Positions 50,294 to 58,786 of a DNA stretch of 64,000 bases are shown here, one piece after another (positions within the stretch are counted from its first letter, which is position 1; each line of letters opens with the position of its first letter). A model generated the notes under the pieces. The model ran no database searches. It worked only from the letters and a program-made list of their open reading frames with translations, and was not told the origin of the DNA. The stretch is from Roseicella sp. DB1501 (lineage in GTDB: Bacteria > Pseudomonadota > Alphaproteobacteria > Acetobacterales > Acetobacteraceae), in contig NZ_JABFHG010000015.1 in NCBI RefSeq assembly GCF_013112485.1, positions 1-64,000 on the forward strand, in the 5' to 3' direction. The translations under genes and the position numbers were made by a program.

Positions 50294-51517
50294 ATGTCCC
50301 GTTCCGGGGGCGCGCTCCGCGCGCTCGCCCTGACGCTCGCGACCGTGCTCGTCCCGGGCCTGGCCACGGCGCAGGTCTCCGACGATGTCCTGCGCGTCGG
50401 CGTGCTCAACGACCTCTCCGGCCCCTATGCCGATTTCGCCGGCCCCGGCTCGGTGGTCGCGGCCCGGCTGGCGGCCGAGGACATGGGCGGCCGGGTGCTC
50501 GGCAAGCCGATCGAGGTGATCGGCGGCGACCACCAGAACAAGCCCGATGTCGGCGCCGCGCTCGCCCGCCGCTGGATCGACACCGACCGGGTGGACATGG
50601 TGATCGACATGCCGAACTCGGCCGTCGCCCTCGCCGTGCAGCAGGTGGGGCGGGAGCGCAGCCGCATCATCATCAACACCTCGGCCGCCACCACCGAGCT
50701 GACGGGCAAGCAGTGCTCGCCGGTCGGCTTCCACTGGGTGCTCGACAGCTACGCGCTGACCAGCGGCATCACCCGCGCCGTCATGCGCCAGGGCGGCAAG
50801 AGCTGGTACTACCTCACCGTCGATTACGAGGGCGGCTATGCGCAGGAGCGCGCCTCCGAGGTCGTGATCAATGCCGAGGGCGGCAAGGTGATGGGCCGCG
50901 CCCGGCACCCGCTGAACACCGCCGACTTCTCCTCCTTCCTGCTGCAGGCCCAGGCCTCCCGCGCGCAGGTGGTGGCGCTGGCCAATGCCGGCACCGACAC
51001 GGTCACCGCCATCAAGCAGGCCGGCGAGTTCGGCCTGACCAAGCAGGGCCAACGCCTGGTCGGCTTCTTCGTCAACATCACCGACATCAAGGCGCTCGGC
51101 CTGCCGACGGCCCAGGGCGTGGTCTCGGTCGATGCCTGGTACTGGGACCAGGACGAGGAGACGCGGGCCTTCGCCAAGCGCTTCGCCGAGCGGCACCAGG
51201 GCCGGATGCCGACGCAGTACCAGACCGGCGTCTATTCCGGCGTGCGGCACTGGCTGAAGGCGGTCGAGGCCGCCGGCACCGACGAGGCGACGGCGGTCGC
51301 GGCCAAGATGCGCGAATTGCCGGTGCAGGACGTCTTCACCAGGAACGGCCGGGTCCGCGCCGATGGCCGGCACGTGCATGACGTGCATCTGGTCGAGGTG
51401 AAGAAGCCCGAGGAGTCGAAGGGCCCCTGGGATCTCTACCGCATCGTCTCCACCATCCCCGGCGAACAGGCCTTCCGGCCGCTGAACGAGGGCGGCTGCC
51501 CGCTGGTGGCGCCATGA
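50294..51517 (+). CDS. branched-chain amino-acid-type ABC substrate-binding protein
   Basis: This 407-residue exported protein starts with a signal peptide (to about ATAQ, 27) and has RVGVLNDLSGPYADFAGPGS, EVIGGDHQNKPDVGAALARR, VDMVIDMPNSAVALAV and the TYPE I receptor fold (Peripla_BP_6). AAGGAGGAAGG lies directly before the ATG at 50294. The permeases and ATPases normally found with LivJ-type proteins are missing. The stop overlaps the next gene (ATGA), a beta-hydroxyacid dehydrogenase. Confidence 0.92.
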   Translation: MSRSGGALRALALTLATVLVPGLATAQVSDDVLRVGVLNDLSGPYADFAGPGSVVAARLAAEDMGGRVLGKPIEVIGGDHQNKPDVGAALARRWIDTDRVDMVIDMPNSAVALAVQQVGRERSRIIINTSAATTELTGKQCSPVGFHWVLDSYALTSGITRAVMRQGGKSWYYLTVDYEGGYAQERASEVVINAEGGKVMGRARHPLNTADFSSFLLQAQASRAQVVALANAGTDTVTAIKQAGEFGLTKQGQRLVGFFVNITDIKALGLPTAQGVVSVDAWYWDQDEETRAFAKRFAERHQGRMPTQYQTGVYSGVRHWLKAVEAAGTDEATAVAAKMRELPVQDVFTRNGRVRADGRHVHDVHLVEVKKPEESKGPWDLYRIVSTIPGEQAFRPLNEGGCPLVAP

Positions 51518-52500
51518 GCGGCGCGGCCGTGCCAGGGGGTATATCGGCGGGCGTATCGGGCCCGCTCGGCTTCATCGGCCTCGGCGCCATGGGGGCGCCG
51601 ATGGTCCGCCGGCTGCTCGAGGCCGGGCACCGGGTGCTGGTGCATGACGTGAACCCGGCCGCCATGGCCGCCGCCGTGTCGCGCGGCGCGGCGGGGCGCG
51701 ACAGCCCGGCGGCGATCGCCGCCGAGGCCGCCGCGGTGCTGGTCAGCCTGCCGACGCCGGCCGTGGTGCAGCAGGTCGCGCTCGCCCCCCGCGGGCTGCG
51801 CGAGGGCCTCGAAGGCGGCGGGGCGATGCGGATCTATGCCGATCTCTCCACCACGGGCGCGCAGATGGCGCAGCAGGTCGCCGCCGGCCTCGCGCCGCAT
51901 GGCGTCGCCGCGCTCGATGCGCCGGTCTCGGGCGGCGTCGCCGGGGCGGAGGCGGGCAGCCTCTCGGTCATGGCGGCCGGCGAGCGCGCCGCCTTCGACG
52001 AGATGCGGCCGGTGCTCGAGGTGATCGGCAGCAACACCGTCTATGTCGGCGAGGCGGTCGGGCTCGGCCAGACGCTGAAGCTGGTGAACAACCTGCTGGC
52101 GGCGACCACCTGGGCGGCGGCCTGCGAGGCTCTGGCCATGGGCGCCAAGGCCGGGCTCGATCCCGAGCTGATGGTCTCGGTCATCAACCGCAGCTCCGGC
52201 CGCAGCTTCCCGACCGAGCGCTTCGCCACCGGGCCGCTGCTGTCGCGGCGCTTCGACTTCGGCTTCCGGATGGAGCTGATGGCGAAGGACATGCGCCTCG
52301 CCCTGCAGGAGGCGGAGGCGCTCGGCCTGGTCATGCCGACCAGCCGGGCGGCGCAGGCGCTCTACGGGCTGGCGATGGCCGGCGGCGGCGCGGGCGAGGA
52401 CGTGACGGCGCTGGCCCGCCTCACCGAGGGCTGGGCCGGCGTGGAGCTGGCGGCCAGCCGCCGTAACGAGGAGTACCCAGGCGGAGGCGCGCCGGCCTAG
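51514..52500 (+). CDS. 3-hydroxyisobutyrate dehydrogenase family oxidoreductase
   Basis: This 328-residue NAD(P)-enzyme shows LGFIGLGAMGAPMVRRLLEA, HDVNPAAMAA, ADLSTTGAQMAQQVAAGL, DAPVSGGVAGAEAGSLSVMA and LKLVNNLLAATTWAAACEAL with the catalytic Lys in G-x-x-x-LKLVNN. It oxidises a beta-hydroxyacid. It is coupled to the binding-protein gene upstream, so the ligand may be its precursor. The TAG stop is the first part of a B-type repeat (CTAGAGCGTGATC), suggesting a repeat-set end. Confidence 0.9.
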   Translation: MSGAAVPGGISAGVSGPLGFIGLGAMGAPMVRRLLEAGHRVLVHDVNPAAMAAAVSRGAAGRDSPAAIAAEAAAVLVSLPTPAVVQQVALAPRGLREGLEGGGAMRIYADLSTTGAQMAQQVAAGLAPHGVAALDAPVSGGVAGAEAGSLSVMAAGERAAFDEMRPVLEVIGSNTVYVGEAVGLGQTLKLVNNLLAATTWAAACEALAMGAKAGLDPELMVSVINRSSGRSFPTERFATGPLLSRRFDFGFRMELMAKDMRLALQEAEALGLVMPTSRAAQALYGLAMAGGGAGEDVTALARLTEGWAGVELAASRRNEEYPGGGAPA

Positions 52501-52604
52501 AGCGTGATCGCTTGAGGTGGACTCACCGAAACGCGTGAATCACGCGATCAAACAACGGCCTGGACCATGGCCCGTGAACCGGAGTGAACGGATCATGGTC
52601 CAGG
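52497..52604 (-). repeat. B-type mosaic repeat, reversed copy
   Basis: CTAGAGCGTGATCGCTTGAG, GTGAATCACGCGATC, AAACAACGGCCTGGACCATG and GGATCATGGTCCAGGCC. It supplies the stop of the dehydrogenase gene and directly precedes a reversed C-type copy. Confidence 0.88.
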
Positions 52605-52606
52605 CC

Positions 52607-52727
52607 AGCGTCACCCTGTCGCCTCCCGCTGCCCTGCCGCGGCTTCGCCGCGGCAGGCTGTGACGCATACGGGGCCCTGAGCGGAGGAACGGGCCTGCGT
52701 GGCGACGCGCAGCGACGTCGTCGGGAG
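52607..52727 (-). repeat. C-type mosaic repeat, reversed copy
   Basis: Perfect stem CCTGCCGCGG-CTTCG-CCGCGGCAGG (52633-52657), then GCTGTGACGCATACGGGG and GCGACGCGCAGCGACGTCG. The order is the reverse of the copy at 8516. Confidence 0.82.
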
Positions 52728-54956
52728 CTACGCCAACAATACCGCCGCGATCTCGCCGCTGCGCCGTGCCACGTTCATCGCCACCGAATCGCCATTGGCG
52801 CGGGTGAGCTCGATATCGATGCTGGCCGTGCCGAGCATGAGGTTGCGCAGCAGCACCCGGTCCAACCCCGCCGGCAGCACGGGCCGGTTGAGCCGCACCA
52901 GCCGCGCCGCCGGATCGAAGGAGAGGCCGAGGCAGGCGCCGAGCAGCCCGATCGGCGCCGCCGCCGCCCAGGCCTGCGGCGCGCAGGCCACCGGATAGGC
53001 GGTCGGCCCCTGGCCGCCGCGGCGCGGGAAGCCGCAGAACAGCTCCGGCAGCCGCCGCAGGTCGAGCTTGCCCGCGGCGGCCGAGAGCCCCTCGAGCAAC
53101 CGCGCCGCCGCGGCGCGATGGCCGTAGCGGGCGAGGCCCATGCCGATCAGCGCCGTGTCGTGCGGCCAGACCGAGCCGTTGTGGTAGCTCATCGGGTTGT
53201 AGCGGCGCTCGGTGGTGGCCAGGGTGCGGATGCCCCAGCCGGAATGGAAGCTGCCATCCAGCAGGTGGCGCGCGACGCTGGCGGCGCGCTCGGGCGCGGC
53301 GAGCGCGCCGAGCAGCACATGCCCAGCATTCGAGGCGCGCACCTGGCAGCGATGCTTGGTGCCGTCGAGCGCGAGGGCGTAGAGGCCGAGCTCCTCGCAC
53401 CAGAAGGTGGCCTCGAAGCGCTCGCGCAACGCCGCAGCCTTCGCTTCCATCGCCGCGGCGCGCGCCTCCGGCAGGCCGAGGGCGCGGGCGATGCGGGCGG
53501 CCGCCTGCCAGGCGGCGTAGACATAGGCCTGCACCTCGCAGAGCGCGATCGGCCCCTGCGCCAGCGTGCCATCGGCATGCGAGATGGAATCCCAGCTGTC
53601 CTTCCAGCCCTGGTTGGCGAGGCCCGTCTCGGTTCGGCGCCCGTATTCGACGAAGCCGTCGCCGTCGCGGTCGCCGTAATGCTCGATCCAGCCGAGCGCC
53701 GCCTCGATGTTGGGCCAGAGCGGCCGCAGCGCCTCGGCCTCGCCGGTGCGGTCCAGCCAGGCGCCGGCCAGCGCGACGAAGAGCGGCGTCGAATCGACGC
53801 TGCCGTAATAGCGGCCGAAGGGCACCTCGCCGAGATCGGCCATCTCGCCATGGCGCATCTCGTGCAGGATCTTGCCCGGCTCGGCATCCGCCGCGGCATC
53901 GGACTCCGTCGCCTGCATGGAGGCGAGGTGGCGCAGCACGCCGAGCGCCAGCGCCGGGTCGAGCCACAGGGTCAGCCAGGCGGTCACCAGGCTGTCGCGG
54001 CCGAAGACGGTGCTGAACCAGGGCACGCCGGCATAGGGGAAGGGCCCGTGCGGCGTGTGGGTGCTGAGCATGGCGAGGTCGGCGACCGAGCGGCCGATCA
54101 TCTCGTTGAAGCCGGTATCGGCGGTGACGACGGAGGCCGAGCGCGCCTGCGCCGCGCGCCGCGCCCGGCTGTCCTCCCAGAGGGCGCGCAGGAAGGCGGC
54201 GCCGGCGGCCTCGCGCGGCTCGTCCCGCTCGGCACCTGGCGCCGCGTCGGCATCGCTGATGCAATGGGTCTCGACCAGCAGGGTGCGGCGCTCGCCGGGG
54301 GCGAGGGCGAGTTCGAAGATCGCCGTCTCGGCATCGACGCGGCCCGGCCGCGGCTCGAAGCGCAGCCGCGTCTCGCGCCGCTTCTCGTCCAGCCCGGTAT
54401 AAGCGAGGGTGATGCCGGCCGGCGTCGCCGCGGGCGGGTGCAGCGCGCCGCGCCGCGCCCGCCGCTCGCCGCGCACCTCGAACAGGTCGGCGAAGTCGGA
54501 GGCCACACGGATCGCCAGCTCGAGCCGCAGCGGCTGCGCCGCGTGGTTGCGCAGCGTGATGCGCTCGTAGCAGTAGCCATTGCGCAGGAAGATCGAACGC
54601 CGGAGGTGCAGCAGGTCCTTCTCGATGCTCGGCTGCCCGGGCAGGCCCGGCAGGTCCGGATTGGTCAGGTCGCAGGTAAGCATGGCGCCGTCATCCGAGA
54701 CGGCCGAGCTCAGCAGCAGCGGCGGCTTGCCGGCGAGGGTGAGCTCGAGCCGCGACAGGTGCCGGGTGTCGCGGTGATAGAGCCCCTCCGGCCCGCCCGG
54801 CATCGGCAGCGCGTCGCCGTCGCGGTTCAGCACGGCGAAGGTGTCGTCGCCCTTCAGCACGCGCGGCCGCATCTCCTGCAGCGAGACGCTGGCGGTGATG
54901 GAATGCGCATCCGCGCCGTCATTGGCCGGCAGGGCGGTGGCCTGGGGTGCGGACAT
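52728..54956 (-). CDS. amylo-alpha-1,6-glucosidase / glycogen-debranching-type protein
   Basis: This 742-residue protein has an N-terminal beta-rich domain (GLYHRDTRHLSRLELTLAGK, RNGYCYERITLRNHAAQPLR) and a C-terminal (alpha/alpha)6 barrel with FPYAGVPWFSTVFGRDSLV, RYYGSVDSTPLFVALAGAWL, NQGWKDSWDSISHADG, WGIRTLATTERRYNPMSYHN and SVWPHDTALIGMGLARYG. It is the GDE C-terminal class that cleaves alpha-1,6 or trehalose-like linkages. GAGGAAATC lies just before the ATG at 54956. No glycogen synthesis genes are nearby, so a solute- or stress-linked role is possible. Confidence 0.9.
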   Translation of the reverse strand: MSAPQATALPANDGADAHSITASVSLQEMRPRVLKGDDTFAVLNRDGDALPMPGGPEGLYHRDTRHLSRLELTLAGKPPLLLSSAVSDDGAMLTCDLTNPDLPGLPGQPSIEKDLLHLRRSIFLRNGYCYERITLRNHAAQPLRLELAIRVASDFADLFEVRGERRARRGALHPPAATPAGITLAYTGLDEKRRETRLRFEPRPGRVDAETAIFELALAPGERRTLLVETHCISDADAAPGAERDEPREAAGAAFLRALWEDSRARRAAQARSASVVTADTGFNEMIGRSVADLAMLSTHTPHGPFPYAGVPWFSTVFGRDSLVTAWLTLWLDPALALGVLRHLASMQATESDAAADAEPGKILHEMRHGEMADLGEVPFGRYYGSVDSTPLFVALAGAWLDRTGEAEALRPLWPNIEAALGWIEHYGDRDGDGFVEYGRRTETGLANQGWKDSWDSISHADGTLAQGPIALCEVQAYVYAAWQAAARIARALGLPEARAAAMEAKAAALRERFEATFWCEELGLYALALDGTKHRCQVRASNAGHVLLGALAAPERAASVARHLLDGSFHSGWGIRTLATTERRYNPMSYHNGSVWPHDTALIGMGLARYGHRAAAARLLEGLSAAAGKLDLRRLPELFCGFPRRGGQGPTAYPVACAPQAWAAAAPIGLLGACLGLSFDPAARLVRLNRPVLPAGLDRVLLRNLMLGTASIDIELTRANGDSVAMNVARRSGEIAAVLLA

Positions 54957-55154
54957 GGCGATTTCCTCGGGCCGAAGGCAGGGGTACCGGAGACAGGGTA
55001 GGAAAGGCGCGGCGACTTGGCCGCAACCCGCGCCCCTTACGAAACACGCATGCGTGACCGGTTTCTCTCCGCCCTCCGATCCGGCGGCAGGATCCAAGGG
55101 TGATGCGCTCGTCGCTGGCGTCCAGACCAGGCAATTCGCACTCGGGTGAATACG

Positions 55155-55213
55155 CCTCAAAAACGAAACGCCGCAGCATCTGCCGTGAACCGAAGCGAAG
55201 GGTCGGTGCTCTA
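55155..55213 (-). repeat. partial A-type mosaic repeat
   Basis: CAAAAACGAAACGCCGCAGC, TCTGCCGTGAACCGAAGCG and GGTGCTCTAG equal the hairpin half of the copy at 56346, with a shortened other half. The final CTCTAG is six bases before the GTG start of the polyketide synthase. Confidence 0.7.
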
Positions 55214-55219
55214 GCCTGG

Positions 55220-56278
55220 GTGACCCAACCCCATATCAACCGCATCGCCACCGCCCTGCCGCGGCACGAGGTGCATGCCGCTTTCCATCGCTTCGCCGGG
55301 CGACAGATCGCCGAGCCGCAGCTCCGCAGCGCCTTCGGCCGCCTGGCCGAGCGGGCGCAGATCGAGCGCCGGTGGTCGGTGCTGGAGCCGGAGCCGGATG
55401 CCAGCGGCACCACGGACGGCTTCTACCGCACCGACCGCTTTCCCGGCACGGCCGCCCGCATGGCCCGCTACGAGGCGGAGGCGCCGGCGCTGGCCGAGGC
55501 GGCGGGGCTGGCGCTCGGCCTGGAGCGCGAGGGGCCGGGGCTGACGCATCTCCTGCTCGCCACCTGCACCGGCTTCGCCGCGCCCGGCCTCGACCACTGG
55601 ATCATCCGGCGCTTCGGCCTGCCCGGCTCGGTGGAGCGCAGCATCATCGGCTTCATGGGCTGCCAGGCGGCGGTCAACGCGCTCAAGCTGGCGCATCACA
55701 TCGTCCGCAGCGACCACCGCGCGCGGGTACTGGTGCTCAACCTCGAGCTCTGCAGCCTGCACCTGCAACCGGCGAGCAGCCTCGACCAGCTGCTCTGCTT
55801 CCTGCTCTTCGCCGATGGCTGCTCGGCGGCGCTGGTCTCGGCCGAGCCGACTGGGCTGGCGATCGAGGGCTTCCACGCCGCGCTGGTGCCGCAGACCGCC
55901 GACCAGATCACCTGGCGCATCGGTGACGGCGGCTTCGACATGACCCTGTCCGGCTTCGTCCCGCTGACCCTGGCCCGCGCCCTGCCCGACCAGGCGGAGG
56001 CCATCCTCGCCGGCCTGCCGGTCGAGGCGATCGATCTCTGGGCCGTGCATCCCGGGGGCCGCAGCGTGCTCGATGCCGTGGCGCGCGGCCTCGGCCTCGG
56101 CGAGGCGGCGCTCGATGTCAGCCGCGCCGTGCTGCGCGAGCATGGCAACATGTCCTCGGCGACGGTGATGTTCGTCCTTGCCCGCATGCTGGCCGGGGCG
56201 CGGCGGGGGCAGCGCGGCTGCGCCCTCGCCTTCGGCCCCGGCCTCTCGGCCGAGACCATGCGTTTTCGGGTCGCTTAA
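55220..56278 (+). CDS. type III polyketide synthase (chalcone/alkylresorcinol synthase family)
   Basis: This 352-residue enzyme extends a starter acyl-CoA with malonyl-CoA and cyclises the product. The catalytic triad of the family is complete: Cys148 in IIGFMGCQAAVNAL, His277 in AVHPGGRSVLD, and Asn310 in EHGNMSSATVMFVL; LLLATCTGFAAPGLD is also typical. Bacterial members make alkylpyrones or alkylresorcinols. The GTG start at 55220 is chosen, since no ATG lies near the first conserved residues. It is first of a three-gene cluster with a methyltransferase and FAD enzyme, separated from them by repeats. Confidence 0.92.
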   Translation: MTQPHINRIATALPRHEVHAAFHRFAGRQIAEPQLRSAFGRLAERAQIERRWSVLEPEPDASGTTDGFYRTDRFPGTAARMARYEAEAPALAEAAGLALGLEREGPGLTHLLLATCTGFAAPGLDHWIIRRFGLPGSVERSIIGFMGCQAAVNALKLAHHIVRSDHRARVLVLNLELCSLHLQPASSLDQLLCFLLFADGCSAALVSAEPTGLAIEGFHAALVPQTADQITWRIGDGGFDMTLSGFVPLTLARALPDQAEAILAGLPVEAIDLWAVHPGGRSVLDAVARGLGLGEAALDVSRAVLREHGNMSSATVMFVLARMLAGARRGQRGCALAFGPGLSAETMRFRVA

Positions 56279-56451
56279 AGCGTGACTCACGCGATCAAGC
56301 AACGGCCTGGACCATGATGCGACCCTGTGTGAGCGGATCGTGGCCCAGAGCAGATCGCCGGAGGGCGGCATCGCCCGAAGGCGTGAATCTGCTCTGAAAA
56401 CAACACGCCGGAGCATCTGCCGTGAACCGAAATGAAGTGGAGATGCTCTAG
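56275..56451 (-). repeat. B-type (truncated) plus A-type mosaic repeats between PKS and methyltransferase genes
   Basis: 56275-56346 is a B-type copy (AGCGTGACTCACGCGATC, AAGCAACGGCCTGGACCATG) and 56346-56451 a full reversed A-type copy (AGAGCAGATCGCCGGAGG, CTGCTCTGAAAACAACACGC, hairpin, GATGCTCTAG). The last arm contains GGAG upstream of the methyltransferase GTG and so may act as its ribosome site. Confidence 0.82.
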
Positions 56452-56453
56452 CC

Positions 56454-57140
56454 GTGTTCGATCGGCGCAGCGCGGCGGCCGAGTGGATGGACGACGCGGC
56501 GGCGACCGAGGCCGCCTTCGCCGGGGCGCTGCGCGACCTCGCCCGCGTCAACCGCCTCAGCCTCGCCTACCGCCCGGTGCTGCGCTGGCTGGACCGGCTG
56601 GTGGCCGAGACCGGGGCGCGCCGCCTCTCGGTGCTCGATGTCGGGGCCGGCGGCGGCGACACGCTGCTGCGGATCGCCGCCTGGGCCGAGCGCCGGGGGG
56701 TGACGGTGACGCTCACCGGGCTCGACCGCAGTCCCTGGGCCGCCCGCCATGCCGCCGCCGCCGGAGTGCCGGCGGAATGGATCACCTGCGACCTCTTCGC
56801 CCTCGACCCGTCCCGGCGCTTCGACGTGGTGCTGTGCAGCCTCTTCGCCCATCACCTGCCGGATCCGGAACTGGTGCGCTTCCTGCGCTGGCTGGAGGCG
56901 CGCGCCGGGCGCGGCTGGCTGATCTCCGACCTGCACCGGCACTGGCTGCCCTGGGGCTTCGTCTGGGGCGCCTTCCGGCTGCTGCGGCTCGACCCGATGG
57001 TGGTGCATGACGGCCCGGTCTCCATCGCCCGGGCCTTCACCCGCGCCGATTGGGACGCGCTGCTCGCCGCGGCCGGGGTAGAGGCGGAGATCGCCTGGGC
57101 CTTCCCCTTCCGCTGGTCCGTCGGGCGCCGCCGCGGATGA
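56454..57140 (+). CDS. class I SAM-dependent methyltransferase of the type III PKS cluster
   Basis: This 228-residue protein has the SAM loop SVLDVGAGGGDTLLRIAAW, LTGLDRSPWAARHA, and FDVVLCSLFAHHLPDPELV. It is in the usual order PKS, methyltransferase, FAD oxidoreductase, so it likely methylates the polyketide ring or acid. The GTG at 56454 is three bases after the repeat's CTCTAG and opens at FDRRSAAAEWMDD, a typical N-terminus. The stop overlaps the oxidoreductase start (ATGA). Confidence 0.86.
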   Translation: MFDRRSAAAEWMDDAAATEAAFAGALRDLARVNRLSLAYRPVLRWLDRLVAETGARRLSVLDVGAGGGDTLLRIAAWAERRGVTVTLTGLDRSPWAARHAAAAGVPAEWITCDLFALDPSRRFDVVLCSLFAHHLPDPELVRFLRWLEARAGRGWLISDLHRHWLPWGFVWGAFRLLRLDPMVVHDGPVSIARAFTRADWDALLAAAGVEAEIAWAFPFRWSVGRRRG

Positions 57141-58240
57141 CGCGGCCCTCCGAAGAGGCGGAGGTGGCGGTGATCGGCGCCGGGCCGGCCGGCTGCGCGG
57201 CGGCGATCGGGCTGGCTCGCGGCGGCTGCCGCGTGCTGCTGCTCGATCGCCAGCCGACGCCGCGGGAGAGCGTCTGCGGCGAGTTCCTCGGCCCCGCCGC
57301 GGTCATCGCCCTGGCCGGACTCGGGCTCGATCCGGCCAGGCTCGGCGCGGTGCCGCTGCGCCGAGCCCGGATCGGCTGGGGCATGCGGGAGGCCGGCTTC
57401 GCCCTGCCCTTCTCCGCCTGGGCCCTGCCGCGGCAGGTGCTGGACGGCGCGCTGCGGGACGCCGCGGCGGCGGCGGGCGTCGCGCTGCGGCCGGGCCTCG
57501 CGGTGCAGGGGGCATGGCCCGAGGGAGCGGGTTGGCGGCTGCAGACGCCGGGCGGCGCCATCGCGGCGCGGCAGGTCGTGCTGGCCAGCGGCAAGCACGC
57601 GCTGCGCGGCCATCCGCGGGAGGGGGCGAGGCGGGGGGCGCTCGGCCTCAAGCTGCATCTGGAGGGCGGCGCGGCGGGAGAGGCGGTGACGCTGCTGCCC
57701 CTCGCCGGCGGCTATGCCGGGCTGCAGCCGCTGCCAGGCGGCGGCGCCAATCTCTGCGCCGCGCTGCCGGGGAGCACCTTGGGCGGGACCATGGGCTGGG
57801 CGCGCGATCCCGCGGCTTTCCTGGCCCGGGTCGCGGCCGGCTCGGCGCTCGGCGCGCGGCTGCTGGCGGGGGCGCGGCCGGCCTGGGACCGGCCGCTCGC
57901 CATCGCCGGCATTCCTTACGGCTTCCGCCAGGCGGCGACGGGGCCGGCGGGCCTGTACCGCGTCGGCGACCAGGCAGCGGTGATCCCGAGCCTTGCCGGG
58001 GAGGGCATCGCCCTCGCCCTGCATTCCGGGCTGGCGGCGGCGGCGGCGATCCTGGCCGGCGTGCCGGCGGTGGCGTTCCAGGCCCGCTGGCGGGCGCGGG
58101 TCGCGGGACCGATGCGCTGGGCGGGGCTTGGCGCCTGGGCCCTGCGGCAGGCGCCCGGCGCCGCGGTCGCCGCGGCGCGGCTGGCCCCGGCGGCGCGGCT
58201 GGTCGCCTGGCGGACGCGGCTGGGGGCGGAGGGCGGCTGA
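57137..58240 (+). CDS. FAD-dependent oxidoreductase, geranylgeranyl-reductase/halogenase-like, of the type III PKS cluster
   Basis: This 367-residue flavoprotein begins EAEVAVIGAGPAGCAAAIGL (FAD-binding GxGxxG), has RESVCGEFLGPAAVIAL, and ends its FAD domain with GLYRVGDQAAVIPSLAGEGI (Asp contacting the flavin). It fits the family that reduces or hydroxylates lipids. In many alphaproteobacteria such a gene follows a type III PKS and methyltransferase, probably oxidising the alkyl-polyketide to a quinone-like product. It overlaps the methyltransferase stop by four bases. Confidence 0.88.
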   Translation: MTRPSEEAEVAVIGAGPAGCAAAIGLARGGCRVLLLDRQPTPRESVCGEFLGPAAVIALAGLGLDPARLGAVPLRRARIGWGMREAGFALPFSAWALPRQVLDGALRDAAAAAGVALRPGLAVQGAWPEGAGWRLQTPGGAIAARQVVLASGKHALRGHPREGARRGALGLKLHLEGGAAGEAVTLLPLAGGYAGLQPLPGGGANLCAALPGSTLGGTMGWARDPAAFLARVAAGSALGARLLAGARPAWDRPLAIAGIPYGFRQAATGPAGLYRVGDQAAVIPSLAGEGIALALHSGLAAAAAILAGVPAVAFQARWRARVAGPMRWAGLGAWALRQAPGAAVAAARLAPAARLVAWRTRLGAEGG

Positions 58241-58254
58241 GCCTGCCGTACCCC

Positions 58255-58671
58255 TCAGCCCGGATCGAGGGTGGTCAGCGCCGTCTCGCCCGTATCCACC
58301 ACGAAGACGGCGAGCAGCGTCGCCGGCGCGCTGTCGCTGGCATTGGCGCTGACGACGTGGTGGTCGCCGGGCGCCTCGGTGAAGCTCTCGCCCTTGCGGT
58401 AGACCCGCGCCGGCGCCTGGTTCACCGCGCTGCGGATGGCGCCGTCGAGCACCGTCGCGGTGATGAAGGCGGAGGCGGCGTGTCGATGCGCCGGCGTCGC
58501 CGCGCCCGGCCCGTATTCGACCAGCACGCCCTTCAGGCTCTTGCCGGGCACGGTCGGCAGGACCTGGTCGAAGAGGACCGTCACCCGGGACTGGCCAGGG
58601 CCGGGCGCCTCGGCGCGCGCGACGATCGGGGCGAGGAGCAGCGCGGCGGCGAGCAGCAGGGCTCTCGGCAT
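58255..58671 (-). CDS. exported cupin-domain protein
   Basis: This 138-residue protein has a signal peptide (MPRALLLAAALLLAPIVARA) and a cupin barrel: GVLVEYGPGAATPAHRHAAS, FITATVLDGAI, RKGESFTEAPGDHHVVSANA. The His pairs (HRH and HH) are conserved, so a metal may be bound in the periplasm. GGAGATC lies seven bases before the ATG at 58671. It is convergent with the FAD oxidoreductase. Confidence 0.83.
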   Translation of the reverse strand: MPRALLLAAALLLAPIVARAEAPGPGQSRVTVLFDQVLPTVPGKSLKGVLVEYGPGAATPAHRHAASAFITATVLDGAIRSAVNQAPARVYRKGESFTEAPGDHHVVSANASDSAPATLLAVFVVDTGETALTTLDPG

Positions 58672-58786
58672 CTCGGATCTCCAGGAGTTCGGCATGGCCG
58701 GGCGCCGGGACATTGCCGCCGCCGAAAGCATGACGAGGCGCCGCCGCCCGGCGTGACGCGGCGGGCGACGGTGCCGCGGGAAAGGC

